In this document: one piece after another, positions 7,354 through 16,251 of the stretch
How the letters are laid out: each line of letters begins with the position of its first letter
Position numbering within the stretch: the first letter of the stretch is position 1
Assembly: GCF_023243045.1 (NCBI RefSeq)
Contig: NZ_JALKFX010000102.1
Span: 1 to 32,096, forward strand
Length of the DNA: 32,096 nt
Source of the DNA: Frankia sp. AgB32
Lineage (GTDB): Bacteria > Actinomycetota > Actinomycetes > Frankiales > Frankiaceae
Direction: 5' to 3'
The notes under the pieces: generated by a model
Database searches by the model: none
The model's input: the letters and a program-made list of their open reading frames with translations, nothing else
Told to the model about the DNA's origin: nothing
Translations under genes and position numbers: made by a program

Positions 7354-9330
7354 GTGTCCGACGTCCGCGTTACCATCCAGCAGGCGCAGGGGAGCGATCC
7401 GCGGGTGGTGCCGACCGGGACGACGGCCGCCGACCTGTTCGCAGAGAACCGCGCCGTCATCGCCACGCTGGTCGACGGGCAGCAGCGTGATCTCGCTCAT
7501 GTTCTCACCGACGGGGCCGTCGTCGAGCCGATCGCCATCGACTCGCCGGCCGGGCGGGCGATTGTGCGCCACTCGGCCGCGCACGTGGTCGCCCAGGCCG
7601 TTCAGGAGCTTTTCCCGAAGGCCCGGCTCGGTATCGGCCCGCCCATCGAGAACGGTTTCTACTACGATTTCGACGTCGAGACTCCGTTCACCCCGGACGA
7701 TCTGAAGGCGATCGAGAAGAAGGCGCAGGCCATCATCAAGGCCGGCCAGCGTTTCTCCCGCCGGGTGGTCACCGACGAGCAGGCCCGCGCCGAGCTCGCC
7801 GACGAGCCGTACAAGATCGAGCTGATCGGGCTGAAGTCGAGAGCCGGGGACGACGCCGAGGCGAGTGTCGAGGTCGGCGCCGGCGAGCTGACGATCTACG
7901 ACAACCTGGACGCGAAGTCCGGCGAGCTGTGCTGGAAGGACCTCTGCCGCGGGCCACACGTGCCGACCACCCGGTCCATCCCGGCGTTCGCCGTGCTGCG
8001 CTCGGCGGCCGCCTACTGGCGGGGCAGCGAGAAGAACCCGCAGCTGCAGCGGATCTACGGCACCGCCTGGGAGTCCCGGGAGGCGCTGAAGGACTACCAG
8101 ACCCGGCTGGCGGAGGCGGAGCGGCGCGACCACCGCCGCCTCGGCGCCGAGCTGGACCTGTTCTCCTTCCCGTCCGAGATCGGTCCCGGCCTGTCGGTAT
8201 TCCATCCCAAGGGCGGCGCGATCCGCACCGCGATGGAGGACTACGCGCGCCGCCGTCATGTCGAGGCCGGGTACTCGTTCGTCAACACCCCGCACATCAC
8301 CAAGTCCGAGCTGTACGAGATCTCCGGGCACCTCGACTGGTTCGCCGACGGCATGTACCCGCCCATGCAGCTCGACGGCGGCACCGACTACTACCTCAAG
8401 CCGATGAACTGCCCGATGCACATCCTGATCTTCCGGTCCCGCGGCCGGTCATACCGGGAACTGCCGCTGCGGCTGTTCGAGTTCGGCACGGTCTACCGGT
8501 ACGAGAAGTCCGGCGTGGTGCACGGCCTGACCCGGGTGCGCGGTCTCACCCAGGACGACGCCCATCTTTTCTGCACCCGCGAACAGCTGCCCTCCGAGCT
8601 CGACAGCACCCTGACCTTCGTGCTGGGCCTGCTGCGTGACTACGGCCTCGACGACTTCTACCTGGAGCTGTCGACCAGGCCGGAGGGCAAGGCCGTCGGT
8701 ACCGACGAGGAATGGGCCGAGGCCACCGAACTGCTGCGCGAGGCCGCGCAGAAGCAGGACCTCGAACTGGTGATGGACGAGGGCGGCGGCGCGTTCTACG
8801 GGCCGAAGATCTCCGTCCAGGCCCGCGACGCGATCGGCCGCACCTGGCAGCTGTCGACCGTGCAGGTCGACTTCCAGCTCCCGCAGCGTTTTGACCTCGA
8901 ATACCAGGCCGCCGACGGCACCCGCAAGCGCCCGTTCATGATTCACCGGGCGCTGTTCGGCACGATCGAGCGTTTCCTCGCGATCCTGCTGGAGCACTAC
9001 GCCGGGGCCCTTCCGCCGTGGCTCGCCCCCGTGCAGGTCGTCGGTATCCCGATCACCGACGAGCACGTGCCGTACCTCGACGAGATCGGCCGCCGCCTGG
9101 CCGCGCAGGGTATCCGGGTGGAGGTCGACTCCTCCGACGACCGGATGCAGAAGAAGATCCGCACGGCGCAGAAGCAGAAGGTGCCCTTCATGCTCCTCGC
9201 TGGTGACGAGGACGTCTCGAAGGGTGCGGTGTCCTTCCGCTTCCGCGACGGCACCCAGCGCAACGGCGTCCCCGTCGACGAGGCCATCGCCGAGATCCTC
9301 GACGCCGTCAACCGCCGCATCCAGGTCTGA
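7354..9330 (+). CDS. thrS: Threonine--tRNA ligase
   Basis: ThrRS charges tRNA-Thr in the cytosol. It has an N-terminal TGS domain, an editing domain with HSAAH (H73, H77) and CRGPH (C198, H202), a class II catalytic core and a C-terminal anticodon-binding domain. Zinc ligands matching E. coli C334, H385 and H511 are C353 in MNCPMH, H404 in DDAHLF and H531 in MIHRALFG. Motif 2 is represented by [13 protein letters not shown] and [10 protein letters not shown]. The 658-residue length is typical. The GTG start at 7354 is preceded by AGGAGA at good spacing. It appears to have its own promoter. Confidence 0.97.
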   Translation: MSDVRVTIQQAQGSDPRVVPTGTTAADLFAENRAVIATLVDGQQRDLAHVLTDGAVVEPIAIDSPAGRAIVRHSAAHVVAQAVQELFPKARLGIGPPIENGFYYDFDVETPFTPDDLKAIEKKAQAIIKAGQRFSRRVVTDEQARAELADEPYKIELIGLKSRAGDDAEASVEVGAGELTIYDNLDAKSGELCWKDLCRGPHVPTTRSIPAFAVLRSAAAYWRGSEKNPQLQRIYGTAWESREALKDYQTRLAEAERRDHRRLGAELDLFSFPSEIGPGLSVFHPKGGAIRTAMEDYARRRHVEAGYSFVNTPHITKSELYEISGHLDWFADGMYPPMQLDGGTDYYLKPMNCPMHILIFRSRGRSYRELPLRLFEFGTVYRYEKSGVVHGLTRVRGLTQDDAHLFCTREQLPSELDSTLTFVLGLLRDYGLDDFYLELSTRPEGKAVGTDEEWAEATELLREAAQKQDLELVMDEGGGAFYGPKISVQARDAIGRTWQLSTVQVDFQLPQRFDLEYQAADGTRKRPFMIHRALFGTIERFLAILLEHYAGALPPWLAPVQVVGIPITDEHVPYLDEIGRRLAAQGIRVEVDSSDDRMQKKIRTAQKQKVPFMLLAGDEDVSKGAVSFRFRDGTQRNGVPVDEAIAEILDAVNRRIQV

Positions 9331-9447
9331 GTCTCCGAAGTCCGAGTCTCCGAAGCGCGGAACAGCGGAACATGGGCGCGCCGTCGCGGGCAGCCCTGGG
9401 CAGTGTGCCGCTCGGCCACGACCAGGACCGACCGCGACGGCGCACCG

Positions 9448-9678
9448 TCACGCGTCGAGCGTCAGTGATCGTTTGACCGGTCCCCGTTCCGACACCTGAT
9501 CCGTGGCGCCCGGGGCAGACCGAGGATCAGGTCTCAGTTGACCGGTGGCGTGGCCGATCGCGTCGGTCAGCCGGTCGGCATCGCGGCGGTTGCCCGACTC
9601 GGCCGCCTCGTCTCGCGCGAATGTGAGCAGTCGCAGTAGCTGTGGGCCGCCACGCCCAGCCGCCAGATGGTCAAGCAC
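9448..9678 (-). pseudogene. Possible small gene or gene remnant
   Basis: A GTG-initiated frame of 76 residues reads VLDHLAAGRGGPQLLRLL and continues with a helical, charged stretch (FARDEAAESGNRRDADRL). Codon third positions are strongly G/C through the middle, about 9525-9640, as in real genes here. Both ends lose this bias, and the region upstream stays open without a good start codon (QD before VLDH). No family was recognised. It may be a decayed gene or a small genuine protein; a thrS terminator hairpin overlaps its 3' part. Confidence 0.3.
9494..9532. terminator. Candidate thrS terminator hairpin
   Basis: ACCTGATCC at 9494-9502 and GGATCAGGT at 9524-9532 form a perfect 9-bp stem with a 21-base loop, about 165 bases after the thrS stop. 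There is no T-tract. Confidence 0.35.
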
Positions 9679-9837
9679 GTCCTGAAGGATGCGCCGCCAG
9701 CCTGCCGTGGACGAGCACGGTGTGTTGATGACTCGTTGCTCGCGGCCAAGACCAGGATGAGGATGGATGTTCCCGCTATGGTCAGGTCAGGTGGACGGGG
9801 CCGTATCGTCGAGTCCTCACCTCAGCGTGGAGGCGCC

Positions 9838-11196
9838 GTGGACAAGCAGCAGGAGTTCGTGCTCCGGACTCTCGAGGAACGGGACATCCGCTTCGTGCGG
9901 CTGTGGTTCACCGACGTGCTCGGCTACCTGAAGTCCGTGGAGATCGCGCCGGCTGAGCTGGAGGGGGCGCTGTCGGAGGGCATCGGGTTCGACGGGTCCG
10001 CGATCGAGGGCTTCGCCCGGGTGCACGAGGCCGACATGCTGGCCCGGCCTGATCCGTCCACGTTCCAGGTGCTCCCGTGGCGGGGTGAGCATCCGCTGAC
10101 CGCGCGGATGTTCTGCGACCTGATCATGCCGGACGGGGCGCCGGCCGCCACCGACTCGCGCTGGGTGCTGCGCCGTACCCTCGCCCGCGCCGCCGACGCC
10201 GGATTCACCTTCTACACCCATCCGGAAATCGAGTTCTTCCTGCTGAAGGAACCGCCGAAGCGCGGCGGGCCGATGCCCCCGCCGGTCGACGAGTCGGGCT
10301 ACTTCGACCTCACCCCGAACGACATCAGCCACGATTTCCGCCAGCAGGCCATCAGCATGCTGGAACGGCTCGGGATCTCGGTGGAGTTCAGCCACCACGA
10401 GGTCGCGCCCGGCCAGCAGGAGATCGACCTGCGTTACGCCGACGCCCTCACCATCGCCGACAACATCATGACCTTCCGCCAGGTGGTGAAGGAGGTGGCG
10501 CTGCGGCAGGGCATCTACGCCACCTTCATGCCCAAGCCGTACGGCGACCAGGCCGGCTCCGGGATGCACACGCATCTGAGCCTGTTCGAGGGCGACCGCA
10601 ACGCCTTCCACGACCCGACCGACGAGTACCAGCTCTCGAAGGTCGCCAAGGCGTTCATCGCCGGTCTGCTCACGCACGCCGCCGAGATCACCGCGGTGAC
10701 CAACCAGTGGGTGAACTCCTACAAGCGGCTCATCGGCGACCAGCGGGTCGGCGAGGTGCTGGAAGCGCCCGCCTACGTCTGCTGGGGCCACAACAACCGG
10801 TCCGCGCTGGTCCGCGTGCCGCTGTACAAGCTGCACAAGTCGCAGGCCACCCGGGTGGAGTTCCGGCTGCCGGACAGCGCCTGCAACCCGTACCTGACCT
10901 TTGCCCTGGTGCTGGCCGCCGGGCTGCGTGGGGTGCAGGGCGGCTACGAGCTGCCACCGCCGTCCACCGACGACGTGTGGACGCTCACCGACGAGCAGCG
11001 CCGCGAGCGGGGCATCACCGCGCTGCCGGGCTCGCTCGCCGACGCGATCACCGTGATGGAGAAGTCGACCCTGGTCCGGGAGACCCTCGGCGACGAGCTG
11101 TTCGAGTTCTTCCTGCGCAACAAGCGGGCCGAGTGGCAGGACTACCGACGGCAGGTCACCCCGTTCGAGATCGACCGGTACCTGCCCGTCCTGTGA
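9838..11196 (+). CDS. glnA2: Glutamine synthetase family protein, GlnA2 type
   Basis: This is a GSI-fold ligase joining ammonia or an amine to glutamate with ATP. Family landmarks are IGFDGSAIEGF near residue 55, the metal-site strand HPEIEFFLL, GQQEIDLRYADAL, GSGMHTHLSLF, VNSYKRLIG and NPYLTFALVLAAGL. The region where GSI-beta enzymes carry the adenylylated tyrosine (NLYDLPP type) reads YELPPPSTDDVWTLTDEQ instead, so control by GlnE seems unlikely. At 452 residues it is slightly shorter than GlnA. The GTG at 9838 with GGAGG upstream is preferred over the longer open frame. glnE starts 10 bp downstream, the same pair as Rv2222c-Rv2221c. Streptomyces GlnA2 is reported to glutamylate polyamines, so the substrate here may not be ammonia. 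Confidence 0.9.
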   Translation: MDKQQEFVLRTLEERDIRFVRLWFTDVLGYLKSVEIAPAELEGALSEGIGFDGSAIEGFARVHEADMLARPDPSTFQVLPWRGEHPLTARMFCDLIMPDGAPAATDSRWVLRRTLARAADAGFTFYTHPEIEFFLLKEPPKRGGPMPPPVDESGYFDLTPNDISHDFRQQAISMLERLGISVEFSHHEVAPGQQEIDLRYADALTIADNIMTFRQVVKEVALRQGIYATFMPKPYGDQAGSGMHTHLSLFEGDRNAFHDPTDEYQLSKVAKAFIAGLLTHAAEITAVTNQWVNSYKRLIGDQRVGEVLEAPAYVCWGHNNRSALVRVPLYKLHKSQATRVEFRLPDSACNPYLTFALVLAAGLRGVQGGYELPPPSTDDVWTLTDEQRRERGITALPGSLADAITVMEKSTLVRETLGDELFEFFLRNKRAEWQDYRRQVTPFEIDRYLPVL

Positions 11197-11206
11197 GCGG
11201 GCCGCG

Positions 11207-14200
11207 ATGCGGGTCGACCGGCCCTGGGTGGCCCCCCGTGCCGGGCCGGTGAACGGCGCGGCTGACGAGCCGGCGGCCCTCCATCCGCGGGGCAGTTCGC
11301 CTGGCGCGCAGCTGGCCCGGCTCGGCTTCACCGACGTCGAACGGGTGGCGGCGGCCATGGGCCGACTGGGCCTGTTCCCCGCGCCCGGTGCTGGTGGCGG
11401 GGCCGTGGCTGCGGCCAACCCGGTCGTCGCCGCGCTGGCCGCGGCCGCCGATCCCGATCTGGCGCTCGCCGCGCTGGAACGCCTCGTCGACGCCCTCGGC
11501 CCGGTCGCGGGACCGCGGCTGCTGGTGGCGATGGCGCGCCGTGACGGGCTGCGGGCGCGGTTGTGCGCGGTGCTGGGCGCGAGCCGCGCCCTGGGAGATC
11601 ATCTTGCCCGCAACCCGGCGGACTGGCAGGTGCTGCAACCCGACGCGCTGGCGATCGCCGCGCCCGACCCGGCCGGGGCGCGCCGGACGATGCTGCTCGC
11701 CGTCGGCGCCGACCCCGCCGACCCCGCCCCGCGGGCCGCCGACGAAAGTCCGGCGACCCTCGACGCGTTGCGGGTCGCCTACCGGCGCGAACTGCTGGCC
11801 GTCGCGGCGCGCGACCTCACCGACGCCGTCGCCCTGGACGATGCCACCGCGGAGCTCGCCGACCTGGCCGACGCGGCGGTGGACGCGGCGCTCGCGATCG
11901 CCCGGGCGGGCCTCGACCCGACGCTGCCGGCGGTCCGTCTCGCCGTGATCGGAATGGGCAAGTGCGGGGGTCGGGAACTCAACTACGTCAGCGACGTCGA
12001 CGTCCTGTTCGTCGCGGCGCCCGCAGAGGCCGGCGCCGACGAGCAGCTCGACGCGGTGCTGCGCGCGGCGACGCGGATGGCGGAGGGCCTCGTCCGCGCG
12101 GCCGGGCTGGTGACCTCGGCCGGCGCGCTGTTCGCGTTGGACGTGAACCTGCGGCCCGAGGGCCGCGACGGCGCCCTGGTCCGCACGCTCGACAGCCATC
12201 GCACCTACTACCGCCGGTGGGCCCGCACCTGGGAGTTCCAGGCGCTGCTCAAGGCCCGGCCGATCGCCGGCGACGTCGCGCTCGGCGCCGAGTTCTGCGC
12301 GATGGTCGCGCCGCTGGTCTGGACCGCGTCGTCCCGGCCGGACTTCGTCGCCGACGTGCGGGCCATGCGCCAACGGGTCGAGTCCACGCTGTCGCGCGGG
12401 GAGGCGGAGCGCAACCTCAAGCTCGGCCCGGGCGGGCTGCGCGACGTCGAGTTCTCCGTGCAGCTCCTGCAACTCGTCCACGGCCGGGCCGACCCGAAAC
12501 TGCGGGCGAACTCGACACTCGGCGCCCTCGACGGGCTGGCCCGCGGCGGCTACGGCGGCCGCCGCGACGCGGCGGGCCTCGCCGAGGCGTACCGGTTCCT
12601 GCGCGGCGCCGAGCACCGGCTCCAGCTGCGCAACCTGCGCCGGGTGCACACCCTGCCGCGGGAGACGGCGGAGCTGCGCTGGCTCGCCCGGTCGATGGGC
12701 CTGCGCACCGTCGAGGAGTTCGCCGCGGCCCGCGCCCGGATCGCGCGCACCGTCCGTTCGCTGCACGAGCGGCTGTTCTACCAGCCGCTGCTCGAGGCGG
12801 TCGCCCGGCTCTCGACCGAGGAGATCCGGCTGTCCCACGCCGAGGCGGCGCAGTGGCTCGCCGCGCTCGGATTCGCGGCCCCGGACCGCTCGCTGCGCCA
12901 CATCGAGGCGCTGACCAGCGGCGTCAGCCGGACCGCGGCGATCCAGCGGCACCTGCTCCCGACGCTGCTGCCGACCTTCGCCGACGCGCCCGATCCGGAC
13001 GCCGGTCTGCTGGCCTATCGACAGGTCAGCGACGCGCTCGGCCGGGTGCCCTGGTACCTGCGGCTGCTGCGGGACTCCGTCGGCGCCGCCGACCGGCTCG
13101 CCCGGGTCCTCGCGACCAGCCCGTACGTCGCGACCCTGATGACCGGCGCGCCCGAGTCGGTGCGGCTGCTGCGTACCGCGGCGGATCTCAACCCGGTGCC
13201 CCGCGAGACGTTGGCACGGACCCTGTTGGCGATCACCCACCGCAATCCGAACTGGGAGGACGCGGTCGGCCGGGCCCGCGCGGTGCGCCGGGTGGAGCTG
13301 GTCCGGGTCGCCTGCGCCGACCTGCTCGGCCTGTTGGACGTCGCCGCGGTCGGCCGGGCCCTCACCGACGCCGCCGAGGCCACCGTCGCGGCGACCCTGC
13401 TCGTCGCGCAACGCCGGGTCGCCGGCGGGGATCCGGACACCCTGCCCGCGCGGATCTCCATCATCGCGATGGGCCGCCTCGGCGGCGCGGAGATGTCCTA
13501 CCGCAGTGACGCCGACGTCCTGGTCGTCCACGAGCCGGGCCCGGGTCACTCGACGCTGGCCGCGGACCGCGCCGCCGCCGAGGTGGTGGGGGAGCTGCAC
13601 CGGCTGCTCGCCGTCCCCGGGCCGGACCCGGCGTTGCGGCTCGACACGACCCTGCGCCCGGAGGGCCGCAGCGGGCCGGTGTCGCGCACCCTCGACGCCT
13701 ACGCCGCCTACTACCGGCGGTGGTCGAAGGACTGGGAGTCGCAGGCGCTGCTGCGGGCACGGCCGCTGGCCGGCGATGCCGACCTCGCCTACCGCTTCTG
13801 CCGGCTCGCCGACACCGTCCGCTACCCCGACTCGCTGCCGGCGGCGGCCCTCGACGAGATCGTGCGGCTGCGTGGACGGATGCGGCGGGAACGCGTCCCC
13901 CGTGGGGTCGACCCGGCGCGCCATCTCAAGTTCGGCCCCGGTGGCCTCACCGACGTCGAGTGGGCGGTGCAGGTCCTGCAACTGCGCTATGCCCGCCAGC
14001 TGCCGGCGTTGCGGACCACGTCCACGCTCGATGGTCTCCGCGCCGCGGTCGTCGCCGGGTTGCTCACCGAGACGGAGGCGGGCGAGCTGCAGGCCGCGTG
14101 GCTCTCGGCGTCGCGACTGCGTAACGCAGGCGCGCTCGCCGGTCGGCGGGACCCCGATGTGCTTCCGGCCGACCCGGTCGAGGTCGAGGCCACGGCGCGG

Positions 14201-14323
14201 GCGGCCGGTTGGCGCGCCGATGCCGCCGCCGAGCTGCTGGCCGACCATCGGCGGCGGGCGAACCGGGCCCACCTGATCGTCGGGGACATCTTCACCCGCG
14301 AGGACACCACCGGCTTCGGCTGA
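11207..14323 (+). CDS. glnE: Bifunctional glutamine synthetase adenylyltransferase / adenylyl-removing enzyme
   Basis: GlnE adds AMP to, and removes it from, the regulatory tyrosine of glutamine synthetase I in response to nitrogen status. Two nucleotidyltransferase domains are visible: GMGKCGGRELNYVSDVD at about 249-265 (removal domain) and AMGRLGGAEMSYRSDAD at about 754-770 (transfer domain). Each is followed by the LRPEGR block and the KFGPGGL/KLGPGGL block. The length of 1,038 residues is normal. The ATG lies 10 bp after the glnA2 stop, without a strong Shine-Dalgarno, so translation is probably coupled. The likely target in this window is GlnA, whose tyrosine site is intact. It converges with glnII. 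Confidence 0.96.
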   Translation: MRVDRPWVAPRAGPVNGAADEPAALHPRGSSPGAQLARLGFTDVERVAAAMGRLGLFPAPGAGGGAVAAANPVVAALAAAADPDLALAALERLVDALGPVAGPRLLVAMARRDGLRARLCAVLGASRALGDHLARNPADWQVLQPDALAIAAPDPAGARRTMLLAVGADPADPAPRAADESPATLDALRVAYRRELLAVAARDLTDAVALDDATAELADLADAAVDAALAIARAGLDPTLPAVRLAVIGMGKCGGRELNYVSDVDVLFVAAPAEAGADEQLDAVLRAATRMAEGLVRAAGLVTSAGALFALDVNLRPEGRDGALVRTLDSHRTYYRRWARTWEFQALLKARPIAGDVALGAEFCAMVAPLVWTASSRPDFVADVRAMRQRVESTLSRGEAERNLKLGPGGLRDVEFSVQLLQLVHGRADPKLRANSTLGALDGLARGGYGGRRDAAGLAEAYRFLRGAEHRLQLRNLRRVHTLPRETAELRWLARSMGLRTVEEFAAARARIARTVRSLHERLFYQPLLEAVARLSTEEIRLSHAEAAQWLAALGFAAPDRSLRHIEALTSGVSRTAAIQRHLLPTLLPTFADAPDPDAGLLAYRQVSDALGRVPWYLRLLRDSVGAADRLARVLATSPYVATLMTGAPESVRLLRTAADLNPVPRETLARTLLAITHRNPNWEDAVGRARAVRRVELVRVACADLLGLLDVAAVGRALTDAAEATVAATLLVAQRRVAGGDPDTLPARISIIAMGRLGGAEMSYRSDADVLVVHEPGPGHSTLAADRAAAEVVGELHRLLAVPGPDPALRLDTTLRPEGRSGPVSRTLDAYAAYYRRWSKDWESQALLRARPLAGDADLAYRFCRLADTVRYPDSLPAAALDEIVRLRGRMRRERVPRGVDPARHLKFGPGGLTDVEWAVQVLQLRYARQLPALRTTSTLDGLRAAVVAGLLTETEAGELQAAWLSASRLRNAGALAGRRDPDVLPADPVEVEATARAAGWRADAAAELLADHRRRANRAHLIVGDIFTREDTTGFG

Positions 14324-14326
14324 GCT

Positions 14327-14416
14327 GCCCGCACGATCTCAGCCGCCCGCACGATCTCAGCCGGCTGTGCGGTCTGGGCCGGCCGTGCGGTCTGCTTCGG
14401 CCGCGCGGTCCGTTCC
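14327..14416 (+). repeat. Five 18-bp imperfect tandem repeats after glnE
   Basis: The unit GCCCGCACGATCTCAGCC occurs twice perfectly at 14327 and 14345. Three diverged units of the same length follow at 14363, 14381 and 14399, with a GTGCGGTCT- or CGCGGTC-type core. The array starts three bases after the glnE stop codon. Confidence 0.8.
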
Positions 14417-14665
14417 GCCCGGAGCCGCGGACCGCATGATGCCGCGAATGCCGACAGGCCGGTCGGCCGAGAGCGGGTCTCGTCCGACCAGCCTGCGGGA
14501 TGTCACCTCACGTCGCGGAGCGCTCCGTTGCGGGGCCGCGGATGTCGGGGAGCTGGAAACCAGGGCGTACGCGCTCCCCCGCGCGAGCGCCCCGGCGCTG
14601 CCTGCCACGCGGGGCGGGGCCGTCGTTGCGACCACGCCCCGGTCGTTCTCGTCCCTCCCGTGAGA

Positions 14666-14718
14666 CCGGGAATCCGTCCCGACCAGAGGGTGGTCCGGCG
14701 GTCGGTCCTGATTCCCGG
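14666..14718. terminator. Hairpin near the 3' end of glnII
   Basis: CCGGGAATC at 14666-14674 pairs with GATTCCCGG at 14710-14718. Inside the loop, GACCA (14681) and TGGTC (14691) form a second small stem. It lies 19 bases beyond the glnII stop and may end both convergent transcripts. No T-tract is present. Confidence 0.45.
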
Positions 14719-14736
14719 CCCGGAGGCGGTGAGGAC

Positions 14737-15798
14737 TCAGACCGTGACGGCGGCGGGGACCGGCACGCCCTGCTCCGGCACGAACAGGGTCGGCTTGTCG
14801 CCGGCCAGCGCGCTGCAGCAGGTGTCGATCATGAGGGCGGAGACCAGGTACGGGTCCATGTTGGCATTCGGACGCCGGTCCTCGAGCCAGCCCTTCTTCG
14901 CCTTCTCCACGGCCCACGGAATGCGGATCGAGGCGCCGCGGTCGGACGCGCCCCAGGAGAACTTGTTCCAGGGGGCGGTCTCGTGCTTGCCGGTCAGCCG
15001 GTCCTGGATGCCGTTCCCGTAGTGGGTGACGTGCTCCATGACGCGGGTGCCGAGCGCCTCGCAGCAGGCGACGATGGCATCCCAGCCTTCCATCGTCTGC
15101 TTGGTGGAGAAGTTGGTGTGCGCGCCCGCGCCGTTCCAGTCACCGGGGATCGGCTTGGCGGCGTAGGACACCTCGACGCCGAAGTCCTCGGCGATGCGGG
15201 CCAGCAGCCAGCGGCCCAGCCAGATCTGGTCGCCGATCTCGGGCGCCGGCAGGACGCCGATCTGGAACTCCCACTGGCCCATCATGACCTCGGCGTTGGT
15301 GCCCTCGATGGCGAGGCCGGCGTCGAGGCACGCCTGGGTGTGCAGCTCCACGATCTCGCGGCCGGGCATCTTCGAGCCGCCGACGCCGCAGTAGTACGGG
15401 CCCTGCGGCGCGGGGTAGCCGACCTCGGGCCAGCCGTAGGGACGGCCGTCCTTGAAGAACGTGTACTCCTGCTCGATGCCGAAGTGCGGGCCCATGTCCG
15501 CGTACTTCTCGGCGACCGTGCGGGCGAACGCCCGGGTGTTCGTCGGGTGCGGGGTGAAGTCGGTCAGCTCGACCTCACACAGCACCAGCTTGTTGTCGCC
15601 GCCCCGGATCGGGTCGGGCGTGGTGAAGACGGGTCGCAGCACGCAGTCCGAGTTCGATCCCGGCGCCTGGTTGGTGCTTGAGCCGTCGAAGCCCCAGATC
15701 TCCGGCTCCTTGCCGTCCTTCACGATGCGGGTCTTGCTGCGCATCAGCGGGTCGGGCTCGGTGCCGTCGATCCAGATGTACTCGGCCTGATAACTCAC
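14737..15798 (-). CDS. glnII: Glutamine synthetase II (eukaryotic-type)
   Basis: GSII makes glutamine from glutamate, ammonia and ATP in the cytosol and is found in eukaryotes, rhizobia, Frankia and Streptomyces. The GSII hallmarks are present: EIWGFDGSSTNQAPG near residue 35, HFGIEQEYTFF, GQWEFQIGVLP, NGAGAHTNFST, and SDRGASIRIP near the C-terminus. At 353 residues it has the usual GSII length. GSII is not adenylylated by GlnE and no tyrosine-site motif is present. The GTG start at 15798 has GGGGAG upstream. A long non-coding stretch separates it from glnA, with a terminator hairpin for glnA and a GlnR-type box for glnII, so it is a separate transcription unit. Confidence 0.97.
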   Translation of the reverse strand: MSYQAEYIWIDGTEPDPLMRSKTRIVKDGKEPEIWGFDGSSTNQAPGSNSDCVLRPVFTTPDPIRGGDNKLVLCEVELTDFTPHPTNTRAFARTVAEKYADMGPHFGIEQEYTFFKDGRPYGWPEVGYPAPQGPYYCGVGGSKMPGREIVELHTQACLDAGLAIEGTNAEVMMGQWEFQIGVLPAPEIGDQIWLGRWLLARIAEDFGVEVSYAAKPIPGDWNGAGAHTNFSTKQTMEGWDAIVACCEALGTRVMEHVTHYGNGIQDRLTGKHETAPWNKFSWGASDRGASIRIPWAVEKAKKGWLEDRRPNANMDPYLVSALMIDTCCSALAGDKPTLFVPEQGVPVPAAVTV

Positions 15799-15912
15799 TC
15801 AATACTCCCCGTTGTTGATCCTGCACGTTACGGAGCGACTTCGTAATCGGCCGGGGGAGGCCGACCCAGGCCGCGATGACGGGAGGGTTCGGTCGGAGCC
15901 TCGTCGGGCCCC

Positions 15913-15961
15913 GTTACCCAGCAGTCACGTGCTTGTTAATTCTTCGTCTCTCGTATGTGAC
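15913..15961 (-). promoter_or_regulatory. GlnR-type box upstream of glnII (five half-sites)
   Basis: Read on the plus strand, GTTAC (15913), GTCAC (15924), GTTAA (15935), GTCTC (15946) and GTGAC (15957) recur exactly every 11 bases. In the glnII sense this is GTCAC-n6-GAGAC-n6-TTAAC-n6-GTGAC-n6-GTAAC. The last pair fits the actinobacterial GlnR consensus gTnAc-n6-GnAAc perfectly and the others are near matches. GlnR is the global nitrogen regulator of many actinomycetes. Confidence 0.72.
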
Positions 15962-16098
15962 CAGTGGTATACCCGACGGATCTGCGCTGGCAACGCCCGC
16001 CGTCCGCCGCCGGGCCGCACCGCGGCCGCGCATGCCGATTTCCGGCGGCGCCGCCGAACCGGGCCTGTGACAATCCTGTGAGCGACCGCGGAGACGAG

Positions 16099-16135
16099 CG
16101 GGACCCCGTTCCGGCGATATCGTGACGGGGTCCCG
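16099..16135. terminator. glnA terminator hairpin
   Basis: CGGGACCCCGT at 16099-16109 and ACGGGGTCCCG at 16125-16135 form a perfect 11-bp stem around a 15-base loop, about 115 bases after the glnA stop codon. No T-tract follows. Confidence 0.55.
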
Positions 16136-16251
16136 TCGACCAGCGGCAGAATCACCCGACCCGCTGCTCGAATAGGCCGGCAGGGCGGTCGGCGGAGCTC
16201 GGTGAAAGCGGCGGCGACCGCCGGTCGGATGTCGGGTCGCGGCCCGGGCCG

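Larger units (their letters stand above)
9331..9837. other. 507-bp region between thrS and glnA2
   Basis: It contains a direct repeat of GAGTCTCCGAAG just after the thrS stop, a hairpin at 9494-9532, a possible minus-strand gene or remnant at 9448-9678, and the leader of the downstream glutamine synthetase. An open frame runs upstream of that gene from 9667, but its codon use is atypical and a better start exists at 9838. Confidence 0.5.
14324..14736. other. 413-bp convergent region between glnE and glnII
   Basis: It begins with an 18-bp tandem array directly after the glnE stop, ends with a hairpin near the glnII stop, and carries no frame that looks like a gene by codon use. Confidence 0.55.
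15799..16251. other. 453-bp control region between glnA and glnII
   Basis: Both flanking genes are on the minus strand. The right part contains a strong hairpin ending the glnA transcript (16099-16135); the left part contains a multi-site GlnR-type box (15913-15961) about 115-165 bases before the glnII start codon. The section around the box is notably AT-richer than its surroundings. No ORF here looks coding. Confidence 0.7.

Noticed and set aside
11156-14272. 1,038-residue minus-strand open frame opposite glnE
   Set aside because: Antisense of a gene with complete GlnE motifs; composition is Gly/Arg/Gln-rich with no domain.
14324-14736. Gene between glnE and glnII
   Set aside because: Open frames there are repeat translations or lack codon bias and start signals.
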